NCBI GenBank assembly: GCA_030617525.1
Contig: JAUWVG010000127.1
Location: 1-6,681, forward strand
DNA from: Candidatus Aminicenantota bacterium
GTDB taxonomy: Bacteria > Acidobacteriota > Aminicenantia > Aminicenantales > Aminicenantaceae
Reading direction: 5' to 3'
DNA length: 6,681 nucleotides
The notes under the pieces were generated by a model. That model saw nothing but the letters and a program-made list of their open reading frames with translations. It did not search any database and was not told where the DNA came from. The position numbers and the translations under genes were made by a program. Shown one piece after another: positions 1-6,384 of this stretch. Position 1 is the stretch's first letter; the number at the start of each line of letters is the position of its first letter.

Positions 1-674
1 TCTCCAAGATGAGAAAGAACAATAATCAAATCATTTGTCTTTCTCAGTTCTTTAACATAGAGCCCGGCGGCTTCGACGGCCGAGCGGAATTCCAATCGTT
101 CGTCGTTGCCCAGCGTGCTGATGAGAGGAGTGTCGGGATGAGAAACACCAATTACGGCAATTTTCCAGTTTTCTTTTTGAAAAATGTTATAAGGAGGGAA
201 TATGAGTTGACCGGTTTGCCGTTCATATATGTTCGATGAAATCATGGGAACTTTAAATTTTTGGATTAAACTGAAGGCCGTATCAAAGGGGAAATCGAAA
301 TCATGGTTTCCGGGAGTGATGGCATCGTAGAATTTACTGTAGATTTTCCAGTCGGGCTCAGCGACAAAAAAATCGGAAAAAAGAGTTCCTGAAGAAACGT
401 CACCGGCATCAAGCAGAAGGCACATATCACCCGTGCTTTTTGCTTGCTCCTGGAGTTTTTTGATTAAAGTTATCCGTTCAGCCAGTCCTCCGATGAGTTT
501 TTTTTTGTGGGTGTAAGTGAGAGTGTGGCCGTGGTGGTCATTTGTGTGAAGGATTGTAAGGGAGAGGGATTCTTCGGGGATCTGTGATGAACAGCTGCAG
601 AAAATCAGAGTTAGAACAAAGAAAGCCACACCGATGCAGCTGAGTGCATAAATTTTGTTCTTGTCGCTTTTCAT
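1..674 (-). CDS. 5'-nucleotidase/UshA-type metallophosphoesterase lipoprotein (C-terminus off the left edge)
   Basis: This is the N-terminal 224 residues of a calcineurin-like metallophosphoesterase; the frame is open to the left edge. Seen: a basic start, then a hydrophobic stretch (about residues 8-25) ending in LIFC26-S-C28, a plausible lipoprotein lipobox, so it is probably an exported, lipid-anchored enzyme. The family's metal-site motifs follow in order: LHTNDHHG (42-49), DAGDVSSG (89-96), GNHDFDF (122-128), and VLSHLG at the window edge (the UshA-type third block). Known for the family: a two-metal site hydrolyses nucleotides or related phosphoesters in the periplasm or at the cell surface. 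The C-terminal nucleotide-specificity domain of UshA-like enzymes is not visible, so the substrate is open; a SoxB-like or other branch is possible. ATG at 674 is chosen because it gives a complete signal peptide, although no clear Shine-Dalgarno precedes it. The next gene upstream is also a lipoprotein, 177 bases away. Confidence 0.87.
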   Translation of the reverse strand, partial: MKSDKNKIYALSCIGVAFFVLTLIFCSCSSQIPEESLSLTILHTNDHHGHTLTYTHKKKLIGGLAERITLIKKLQEQAKSTGDMCLLLDAGDVSSGTLFSDFFVAEPDWKIYSKFYDAITPGNHDFDFPFDTAFSLIQKFKVPMISSNIYERQTGQLIFPPYNIFQKENWKIAVIGVSHPDTPLISTLGNDERLEFRSAVEAAGLYVKELRKTNDLIIVLSHLG

Positions 675-726
675 GTTTTGTTGTCTATGTTAACAGTACT
701 TTGATTGCAGCCTAATCCGCATCTAA

Positions 727-755
727 AAACTAAAGGACTCTATTGGAATAGTCAA
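727..755 (-). promoter_or_regulatory. weak candidate promoter for the 5'-nucleotidase gene
   Basis: On the minus strand a TTGACT box (755-750) lies 17 bases from TAGTTT (732-727), about 50 bases upstream of the ATG at 674. The -35 box is good but the -10 is poor (3 of 6), so this is tentative. It sits in the 177-base gap between the two lipoprotein genes, which would allow the nucleotidase to be transcribed separately. Apart from this and the hairpin at 825-843, nothing else stands out in the gap. Confidence 0.2.
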
Positions 756-824
756 GAGTGGTTTTTTGGCACAGTTTCTTCCTCCATTAGAAAGAAGCTG
801 CAGATAAGAAATCATACAATTATT

Positions 825-843
825 ACGCTCATGGGAGGAGCGC
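825..843 (-). terminator. possible terminator hairpin after the isomerase-like gene
   Basis: Read on the minus strand, GCGCTC and GAGCGT flank a 7-base loop and pair as a six-base-pair stem with one G-U wobble. On the plus strand the wobble becomes an A-C mismatch, so the structure favours minus-strand RNA. It begins 9 bases past the stop of the 852-1769 gene. The trailing sequence is AT-rich but has no uninterrupted U run, so termination may be weak or absent. Confidence 0.3.
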
Positions 844-851
844 TACATCCG

Positions 852-1769
852 TTAGAGCGGCGAACGCTGAATAAACTTGCTTTTCATATCCTTCCACATG
901 GCGGCTTTATTTTCAGGTGAATCGTTGTATTCGAGAAGAAAAGGGCCAGAGTAGCCTGTTGATATAAGACTCTCTAAAACAAGATTCCATTCTATGATTC
1001 CTTTGCCCGGAGGCCAGTGCCTTTCATCGATTCCGTCATAGTCAGAGATATGGAGAGTTGTGATCCGCTTCCCTACTTTGTGGATGAATTCCTGAGGTGT
1101 TTCTTTAAGGAGGTGGTTGACGTCGCAGCAGACCCCGAGATTTTCGTTTCCTTCTAAAAGCCAGAGGATCTCTTTACTCGAATTTCCCAGGCATGTTCGA
1201 GGCAGGCATTCAATGACCAGGTCGACTCCATAGGCCTTTGTCTCTGCTGCCAAAACAGTAAGGGACTTTCGGCAGGCTTCCATTCGAGCTTCGCGCTCTT
1301 CCGGAAGATTGGGCTCATAGCTGGGATGGATGATGGCCTTTTTGGGCTGTAAAATTTCGAAAATTTCAAAAAGTTTTTGATGTCGTTTTATCACGTCTTG
1401 TCTAACCGTGTCGAATGGATCAGAAATATCCCACTGTTTTCCGTAGGGGATATGGATCGACCAGATCCTGACTCCTGCTTCTGATGCGGCCTCCTTAACT
1501 TGACGGCAGAATTCTTCCCTTTCAGAAGAGTCTGCGTAGAATTTGGGGGCTCTCAATCCCAGTTCGACATAATCGATGCCGGCGTTTTTCAGCTGGATAA
1601 ATACATCCGGAGAAAAGTCTTCCCGGATACTTGCCGATGTGCCCAAAATCCACTGTTCGATAGAAGAGGGTTCCGGAACTTGATCGGTTGTTTTGCATGC
1701 GTGGAAAAAAACCAGAATAAAAACGGCCGCAAGGACAATTAAAGATGGAATGTTTTTATGTGATCTCAT
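852..1769 (-). CDS. exported sugar phosphate isomerase/epimerase-like TIM-barrel lipoprotein
   Basis: A 305-residue protein of the xylose-isomerase-like/AP-endonuclease-2 TIM-barrel family, which holds sugar isomerases, epimerases and IolE-type dehydratases. Seen: a signal peptide (residues 1-24) ending at FHAC25, a loose lipobox, followed by a short polar linker and the barrel from about residue 38. Metal and substrate residues expected of the family can be placed: H106 (SIHIP), H148 (IIHPS), E187 (IECLP), D216 and H219 (CDVNH), H240 (LHISD), H251 in the HWPPGKG loop, and E280 (LLEYN). The E187-D216-H240-E280 pattern matches the metal-binding tetrad of tagatose 3-epimerase relatives, so the site looks intact. 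Substrate unknown. The oddity is the secretion signal, since most family members are cytoplasmic. ATG at 1769 has only a weak AAGAG upstream, but it gives the whole signal peptide. The gene lies 95 bases after the cyclase stop and may be transcribed separately. Confidence 0.85.
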   Translation of the reverse strand: MRSHKNIPSLIVLAAVFILVFFHACKTTDQVPEPSSIEQWILGTSASIREDFSPDVFIQLKNAGIDYVELGLRAPKFYADSSEREEFCRQVKEAASEAGVRIWSIHIPYGKQWDISDPFDTVRQDVIKRHQKLFEIFEILQPKKAIIHPSYEPNLPEEREARMEACRKSLTVLAAETKAYGVDLVIECLPRTCLGNSSKEILWLLEGNENLGVCCDVNHLLKETPQEFIHKVGKRITTLHISDYDGIDERHWPPGKGIIEWNLVLESLISTGYSGPFLLEYNDSPENKAAMWKDMKSKFIQRSPL

Positions 1770-1846
1770 GAATACTCTTTATCACAAAACGGCTATTAAT
1801 TAAATATCAATACAATGAAGCTATAGGCCGTTCCGAGAATTGATTT

Positions 1847-1863
1847 GACCACGGGGGGCGGTC
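1847..1863 (-). terminator. weak hairpin just past the cyclase stop
   Basis: GACC and GGTC arms surround a C-rich (minus-strand) centre with one further G-C pair beyond a mismatch, directly after the cyclase stop codon. The following minus-strand bases are AAATCAATT, without a U run. It may mark the end of the operon, but the stem is short. Confidence 0.17.
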
Positions 1864-1864
1864 T

Positions 1865-3538
1865 TCACCCGAGAACTTCGTAGACTCTTAAGTCCTGGCT
1901 TTTGCCCTTGAGTTTTCTTAGGCCGACCTCTCTTGTTTTGAATTTATCTTTGATGCGGTTGTATGTCTCTTCTCCAATGAGGATTTGATTGGGCTCTGCA
2001 ATGGATTCAAGTCTTGAAGCCACATTGACAGTATCTCCGAGTACGGTATAATCCATCCGTTTGGGAGAGCCGATGTTTCCGGCCGTGATTTGTCCTGTAT
2101 TAATCCCAATCCGGATATTCAGTTCCTTTTCTCTGCTGTCCGCTTTATTCTCAGCCTCTAATGCCTCTTTCATCTTCAAGGCCGCGGTTACAGCCCGTTC
2201 GGCATCATTGTCCTGGCCGAAGGGTGCTCCAAAGACGGCCATTAAGCTGTCGCCGATGTATTTGTCCAGGGTTCCATCGTGTTCGAAAATAATGTCCGTC
2301 ATCTTTGAAAAATGCCTGTTCAACAGTGTATTGATGTCTTTGGGTTCCATCTTCTCCGAAAGAGGGGTAAATCCTACAATATCCGTAAAGAGAACAGTTG
2401 CCTCCAATTCCTTGGCTTCCATGATGTCTTCCTTTGTCTCTTGATTGGATCTGAGGATCATTTCAATGACTTGGGGGGAGTGAAAGCGTTCCAGTTTAGT
2501 CCTCATCTGTTCTTCTTCACGCAGTTTGTCATTCAGGCTTGCCTGTTCCAGGATCATAGCCATCTGGCATCCGATGGTCTTCAACAGCTCCAGTTCGTCT
2601 TCGTTGAACTGATTGTCATAGCGGACACTGTCCAATTGGATAATGCCAATGATCTCGTTTTTTTGCCAGAGAGGGACACACATGGCCGACCTGATATTCT
2701 GACTGACCAGGCTTTCGGTGGCTCCCAGTCGGGAGTCTTCCTGGGCATTAGATGTCAGGAGGGCGACTTTGTCCTCGATAACCCTTTTTATAATCGACCG
2801 GCTGGCTTTTATTTCTTTTTTTCCTTTTCTTGTCTCATCCCTGTATTTGACGATCAAGGGGGTGTAGTTATCTTCTTTCCGGTGATCTGTAAGGATTAAA
2901 AATCCATAGTCAGCGTCAATCACTTTAAACAGAAGATCCATCATCTCTTTTAAAATTTCATCAAAAGATTTCATGGAATTCAATTGTCTGCTGATCTCAT
3001 AGAGGATATAAAGGGCTTTATTGGCTCTTTCCAGGGATTCCAGTTCGCTTTGAGGTTCTGGTTCTTCCTGCTGTCTGGAACGTTGAAATTTACGTTTTAT
3101 TTCTTTTTTTTCCTTTCTTGATGCGGGTCGTGCTTCAAAGTCGGCTAAGCAGCTGTCGTCCGGAGATACACTGATGGTTTTTTGTGTCCAATCTTCGTAA
3201 TCACTTTCCTGGGAGACGACAAGGTTCTTCTGTATCATTTCCGTCTTTTCTTCTTTTTCGAGAAAGATAAGAATGCTGTTACCTATCTTGATTTGGTCAT
3301 TGTGCTGCAAGGGGGCCGTGCTGATCTTTGTTTCGTTGACGAGAGTTCCGTTCACACTGCCGAGGTCATGGATGACATATTGGTTGTTTTCTTTTTTTAT
3401 CTGGGAGTGCTGGCGGGAAGCTCTCTGATCTGATAGGACGATATCGTTGTCCTGACCGCGGCCGATGGAGATTTTTTCCTGGACAAGGTTGAAATTTTTA
3501 GGCTGCTCTTCACGGCTGGTGATGCGAATAAGAGGCAT
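1865..3538 (-). CDS. FHA-GAF-class III adenylate cyclase
   Basis: A soluble 557-residue nucleotide cyclase with no membrane segment. Domain order: FHA (about 22-92; GRG 26-28, S41-R-x-H44, SVNGT 61-65, the phosphothreonine-peptide site); a charged, low-complexity linker (about 95-165); GAF (about 188-332); a helical, probably coiled-coil connector (about 333-375); and the cyclase domain (about 378-555). Catalytic residues are all present: metal-binding D386 (FTDIVGF) and D430 (YIGD), and transition-state N505 and R509 (GDTVNVASR). Base-selecting K426 (LDKYIGD) and T498 (DYTVLGD) are the Lys/Thr pair of class IIIb adenylate cyclases, so ATP-to-cAMP is the best prediction; guanylate cyclase activity is unlikely. 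By family knowledge FHA suggests control by a Ser/Thr kinase and GAF by a small ligand; neither partner is visible here. The ATG at 3538 has AAAGGA 7 bases upstream. It follows the CNBD gene by 24 bases, so the two are probably co-transcribed. Confidence 0.94.
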   Translation of the reverse strand: MPLIRITSREEQPKNFNLVQEKISIGRGQDNDIVLSDQRASRQHSQIKKENNQYVIHDLGSVNGTLVNETKISTAPLQHNDQIKIGNSILIFLEKEEKTEMIQKNLVVSQESDYEDWTQKTISVSPDDSCLADFEARPASRKEKKEIKRKFQRSRQQEEPEPQSELESLERANKALYILYEISRQLNSMKSFDEILKEMMDLLFKVIDADYGFLILTDHRKEDNYTPLIVKYRDETRKGKKEIKASRSIIKRVIEDKVALLTSNAQEDSRLGATESLVSQNIRSAMCVPLWQKNEIIGIIQLDSVRYDNQFNEDELELLKTIGCQMAMILEQASLNDKLREEEQMRTKLERFHSPQVIEMILRSNQETKEDIMEAKELEATVLFTDIVGFTPLSEKMEPKDINTLLNRHFSKMTDIIFEHDGTLDKYIGDSLMAVFGAPFGQDNDAERAVTAALKMKEALEAENKADSREKELNIRIGINTGQITAGNIGSPKRMDYTVLGDTVNVASRLESIAEPNQILIGEETYNRIKDKFKTREVGLRKLKGKSQDLRVYEVLG

Positions 3539-3562
3539 GACGTTATCCTTTGAGTTATCCGC

Positions 3563-3949
3563 TTAAACTGTTGATTTCAGTTTTGCTATTTCTGTATCGA
3601 GTTCGCGGATCCGGTGGGACATCTTCTCCAGAATTCGAAAAGCCAAAGTGGGATCCTGGGTTATTCTGCGAAGGAGAATTTTTTTATCGATCGTAAGGAC
3701 TCGGGCTTCTCCCACCGCACGTACGGAGGCCGAACGGACACCGTGCTCAAAAATGGCCATCTCTCCAAAGAATTCTCCTTTCGGAAGTTCAGCAAGTTGG
3801 ATTTCATCCGCCCCTTCACTGCGGAATACAACAACTTTTCCGCCCTGGATCTCATACATGCAGTTTCCGGGTTCTCCCTGACGGACAATGTATTCTCCGT
3901 CTTTATAAGTATTCCCCAGATAACCTGAATCTTTTGATTTCTTCTTCAA
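3563..3949 (-). CDS. stand-alone cyclic-nucleotide-binding domain protein (TTG start)
   Basis: A 128-residue protein that is essentially one CRP/PKA-type cNMP-binding beta-barrel plus a C-terminal helix. Seen: the first beta strands with DGEYIVRQGEPG (17-28), the phosphate-binding cassette FFGEMAIF (60-67) with E63 and R72-S-A for ribose and cyclic-phosphate contacts, and a final amphipathic helix (about 103-125) that could be a short coiled coil. No helix-turn-helix, kinase or channel part follows, so it is not a CRP-type transcription factor; it probably acts by binding another protein. The start is set at TTG 3949 because AGGAGG lies 5 bases upstream and the domain begins right after. Upstream ATG codons in this frame fall inside the preceding gene and would add non-homologous sequence. 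The TTG overlaps the oxidoreductase stop (TTGA), implying translational coupling. The cyclase follows 24 bases on, suggesting that it supplies the ligand. Confidence 0.9.
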   Translation of the reverse strand: MKKKSKDSGYLGNTYKDGEYIVRQGEPGNCMYEIQGGKVVVFRSEGADEIQLAELPKGEFFGEMAIFEHGVRSASVRAVGEARVLTIDKKILLRRITQDPTLAFRILEKMSHRIRELDTEIAKLKSTV

Positions 3950-5301
3950 CTTTTCCTCCTGCGAAATATCCGGATTGATGAGACAATATTCCAGATGAAA
4001 CTGGCCAGAAAAAACGGATGGAACATGCGGAAGAAAATGGTGCGGTAGGGAGCGCTGCCTGTGAACATATCCCACAAAACGACACTCATCCGTTTGGGAT
4101 GATCGTCTCTATTTTGCTCCGTGGTGATCATTTTTAAGATTGCCCGGCGCATGAGAGGAATTTTTTGAATGAGTCCCACGGCAAAAAATATGATCTTTCC
4201 GATTTTGTTGTCTTTTTCGAGTTTTTTGTAAGCCGGCCAGCTGAACTCCTTGAAACTTTCGGCAGAAACACCCTCAAAAACCACGGCGGATACCGCGGCC
4301 TTTGCAGTCCGGTAGGCGGCTCCGATTCCGTCCTTATAGAGACGGCTGACTGCACAGTCTCCAATAAATATTGTTCTGTCCATAAAGGGCTGACTCGATC
4401 CTTTTGTATTCATTCTAGGCATGCATTGACAGACATACTCATCCCACTTCCAATCTTTTGGCATACACCTTTTGACTTCAGGCCGTGTCAAAAAAGCCTG
4501 GACTAGATCTTTATCTATATCTTTACCGAGCATGCAGGTTGTCACATAGTCTCCCTTCGGTATGATTGCAGCAAATTCTAGACGAGGAAGATCCAGCAGA
4601 AATGTGTGCATTGAGTTTCCCAGAGTTTTCTCTATGGTTTCCCTTCCAAAATAGTATTCGCATATAAAAGTCTTTGTTGTTTTTGGCGGGGTATATCCCT
4701 GTTTTAAATCTTCAAAGAGTTTAAGGGCAGACGTGTTCACTCCTGCGGCAATACCCAGAAGATCGTAGGTCAAAGGAGTGCCGCCTTTCATCTGAATTTC
4801 GGGTAATCCATTCTTCCATATGACTTTTTCCAGCCTTCCCTTGATCACGTGGGCTCCCTTGTCTTTGGCCAGTCCCAGTAGATATCCATCGAAGCTTTCC
4901 CATTGTGTCTCTTTAATGCCGCGTGGCCCGGCTCCTCTATATATGGCGCCTATCCTTTTTTCTTGAGTTGGTGTTTTAATTTGGACACTTCCGGCATCCA
5001 TGTGGAGCATGTAGGATTCAATGCCCCTTTGAACCACTGTGGGGGGAAGGTCAATTCCTTCTGTCGCAAGGGTTTGGACCAAAGATTCGGAGATGATTCC
5101 TCCACACATATTGCATCCCGGAGGGCCGTCGGAAGAAAAATCCCGGCTGTCGTAGATATCAACGTGGAGTTTGAGATCAATTCTTTCAGCCATATTAAGG
5201 AGAAAATAGCTGAAAAAAGTTCCTGAAGGGCCTCCTCCTATAACGGCAACCCTTGATCCGTCTTTCAGTTTATATTTTTCAGTTGTGTTGGAGTTGTTCA
5301 A
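3946..5301 (-). CDS. FAD-dependent oxidoreductase, geranylgeranyl-reductase-like (TTG start)
   Basis: A 451-residue flavoprotein. Seen: an N-terminal Rossmann dinucleotide site VAVIGGGPSG (18-27), a CNMCGG block (63-68) resembling the CGG motif of geranylgeranyl-reductase-type flavoproteins, and the second FAD motif FIGDCAVS (312-319) followed by KDGIGAAYRTAKAAV (323-337). A VCQC pair (C291, C293) adds further cysteines. The C-terminal part has two hydrophobic stretches (about 368-383 and 420-442) and ends in a basic RRRK, so membrane association is likely. Known: relatives reduce isoprenoid double bonds or oxidise lipid-like substrates; the actual substrate and electron donor here cannot be told. 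TTG at 5301 is chosen because AAAGGA lies 5 bases upstream, no in-frame ATG occurs between the preceding in-frame stop and the FAD motif, and the next Met (38) is already inside the fold. It is the first gene of the apparent operon with the CNBD protein and cyclase. Confidence 0.85.
   Translation of the reverse strand: MNNSNTTEKYKLKDGSRVAVIGGGPSGTFFSYFLLNMAERIDLKLHVDIYDSRDFSSDGPPGCNMCGGIISESLVQTLATEGIDLPPTVVQRGIESYMLHMDAGSVQIKTPTQEKRIGAIYRGAGPRGIKETQWESFDGYLLGLAKDKGAHVIKGRLEKVIWKNGLPEIQMKGGTPLTYDLLGIAAGVNTSALKLFEDLKQGYTPPKTTKTFICEYYFGRETIEKTLGNSMHTFLLDLPRLEFAAIIPKGDYVTTCMLGKDIDKDLVQAFLTRPEVKRCMPKDWKWDEYVCQCMPRMNTKGSSQPFMDRTIFIGDCAVSRLYKDGIGAAYRTAKAAVSAVVFEGVSAESFKEFSWPAYKKLEKDNKIGKIIFFAVGLIQKIPLMRRAILKMITTEQNRDDHPKRMSVVLWDMFTGSAPYRTIFFRMFHPFFLASFIWNIVSSIRIFRRRKS
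3955..3960 (-). promoter_or_regulatory. ribosome binding site deciding the TTG start of the CNBD gene
   Basis: A perfect AGGAGG on the minus strand lies 5 bases before TTG 3949. It doubles as codons for the last Arg-Arg of the oxidoreductase, whose TGA stop overlaps the TTG. The signal is embedded in the upstream gene, as expected for coupled translation. Confidence 0.75.
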
Positions 5302-5306
5302 TGGAG

Positions 5307-5312
5307 TCCTTT
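5307..5312 (-). promoter_or_regulatory. ribosome binding site deciding the TTG start of the oxidoreductase
   Basis: AAAGGA on the minus strand, 5 bases before TTG 5301. It supports this non-ATG start, since no in-frame ATG lies nearby. The same AAAGGA hexamer precedes the cyclase start (3551-3546). Confidence 0.6.
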
Positions 5313-5368
5313 GTGTTTGGATTTTGTTGAGGTGACATGAAATCTCTTTTCATCATTTAGTGCGTAAA

Positions 5369-5397
5369 TAAATATCACAGTTGCTATTTTATTACAA
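5369..5397 (-). promoter_or_regulatory. candidate promoter of the oxidoreductase-CNBD-cyclase operon
   Basis: In the 230-base divergent intergenic region the minus strand has TTGTAA (5397-5392), a 17-base spacer, then TATTTA (5374-5369); GATATT (5376-5371) is an alternative -10 with a shorter spacer. Matches are partial. The predicted leader would be about 60 bases. The stretch around it is AT-rich. Confidence 0.25.
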
Positions 5398-5475
5398 CAG
5401 GCACTGATGTTATCCGATAGATTAAGCAGGGAAATCAATTCGAGGAAGAATTTTCGTCAGAGAGTGAGGCATAAC

Positions 5476-5504
5476 TTGTTTCTGAAGAATGAAAATGATA
5501 TCTT
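5476..5504 (+). promoter_or_regulatory. candidate promoter of the MBL hydrolase gene
   Basis: TTGTTT (5476-5481), a 17-base spacer and TATCTT (5499-5504) lie about 28 bases before the ATG at 5532. Each box matches 4 of 6 consensus bases at ideal spacing. The resulting leader would be only about 20 bases, with a weak GGAT as ribosome binding site. Confidence 0.33.
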
Positions 5505-5531
5505 GAATCTGATAGTGTAACGGATAGAAAT

Positions 5532-6350
5532 ATGGAATTTACTTTTTTGGGAGTGAGAGGATCGACTCCTGCTTCGGGCAATAAATTTAATAAGTACGGA
5601 GGGCACACATCCTGTTCTCTGGTGCAGCTTCCGGACAGAGAAAAAATTGTTGTAGATACGGGGACGGGTATAATTGGATGGGGTCAAGATTTGAAAAAAA
5701 ACCAGGGTGGCCGCTCGCTGCGCTTAAGTATCTTGTTTACTCATTTCCATCTCGACCATCTCATGGGCCTCCTCTTTTTTAATCCTCTATTCTCTCCTTC
5801 CACCCAAATCACGTTTTATTCTTCGCTGTCTCCAAAAAGTTTGGAAAAATGTTTGAGCAGCCTGATGGGAGGAAGATTTTTCCCCGTTAAGTTCATGGAG
5901 ACTTCCTCAAAAAAAATATTTAGAAAAATACCTCCGGGGAGATTCAGAATCGCCGGCATTCAGATTTCTCACTGTCCTCTAAATCACCCACAGGGGGCTT
6001 TGGCCTTTAAATTTCAAGACAAATATAAAAGTGTTATTCTTGCAACAGATACGGAGCATCCCGAAAATGGAATTGACGATGAATTAGCTGCCTTTGCTTT
6101 TGGAGCCGACTATCTCATCTATGATGCCATGCTTACGCCCTCGGAATATAAAGCTGGCAAAAAGGGATGGGGACACAGCACCTGGGAGGAGGGAATTAAG
6201 GTTGCAAAGAAGGCAGAGGTTGGCCGTCTTATTCTCTCTCATTTTAACCCGGTCCATAAGGACAGAAAAATTGATCAGATTCTTTCCCAATCCAAGAAAA
6301 AACTCCCAAAAACTCTTGCGGCAAAAGAAGGACAAAAGATAATATTATAG
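5532..6350 (+). CDS. metallo-beta-lactamase-fold hydrolase, phosphodiesterase-like (PhnP/RNase Z-type)
   Basis: A 272-residue cytoplasmic MBL-fold enzyme without signal peptide or membrane segment. Seen: the N-terminal FLGVRGSTP strand (5-13), YGGHTSC (22-28), DTGTG (43-47), the metal-binding THFHLDH motif (H71, H73, D75, H76), H152 (NHPQG), the bridging aspartate candidate D173 (ATDTEH), D198 (YDAM), H215 (GWGHST) and H237 (LSHFNP). This layout is that of the PhnP/RNase Z-like branch of phosphodiesterases rather than of beta-lactamases, and the two-metal site looks complete. The RNase Z exosite arm is not apparent, so tRNA processing is unlikely. The HxHLDH core is also the hallmark of class II cyclic-nucleotide phosphodiesterases, and the gene is divergent from a cyclase operon, which makes cNMP a reasonable but unproven substrate. 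ATG at 5532 fits because the conserved first strand starts at once. Confidence 0.88.
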   Translation: MEFTFLGVRGSTPASGNKFNKYGGHTSCSLVQLPDREKIVVDTGTGIIGWGQDLKKNQGGRSLRLSILFTHFHLDHLMGLLFFNPLFSPSTQITFYSSLSPKSLEKCLSSLMGGRFFPVKFMETSSKKIFRKIPPGRFRIAGIQISHCPLNHPQGALAFKFQDKYKSVILATDTEHPENGIDDELAAFAFGADYLIYDAMLTPSEYKAGKKGWGHSTWEEGIKVAKKAEVGRLILSHFNPVHKDRKIDQILSQSKKKLPKTLAAKEGQKIIL

Positions 6351-6384
6351 GGAAAGTCCGCCCCGATTATCCAGAGTTCATTTT

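Noticed and set aside
9..239. A 76-residue plus-strand open frame at the left edge.
   Set aside because: Antisense to the well-supported metallophosphoesterase; no motif of its own.
705..920. A 71-residue plus-strand open frame covering the gap between the two lipoprotein genes.
   Set aside because: No ribosome binding site or recognisable motif, and its end overlaps the isomerase-like gene antisense.
1790..1830. Imperfect inverted repeat (CGGCTAT / ATAGGCCG, 26 bases apart) in the leader of the isomerase-like gene.
   Set aside because: It has a bulge and a long AT-rich loop, and no known riboswitch or operator pattern; it is likely chance in an AT-rich spacer.
2312..2899. A 195-residue open frame on the plus strand opposite the cyclase.
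   Set aside because: It lies antisense to conserved cyclase and GAF sequence, and its translation has no recognisable domain; it is a shadow of the real gene.
3950..4075. A longer CNBD protein of 170 residues starting upstream inside the oxidoreductase gene.
   Set aside because: The extra N-terminus is out-of-frame translation of the oxidoreductase C-terminus, while an ideal AGGAGG precedes the TTG at 3949.
5364..5379. A CRP-like TGTGA half-site on the minus strand in the operon's putative promoter region, tempting because the operon makes and binds cNMP.
   Set aside because: Only one half-site fits; at the normal 6-base spacing the second half (TTTAC) does not resemble TCACA, and no CRP-type regulator is visible here.
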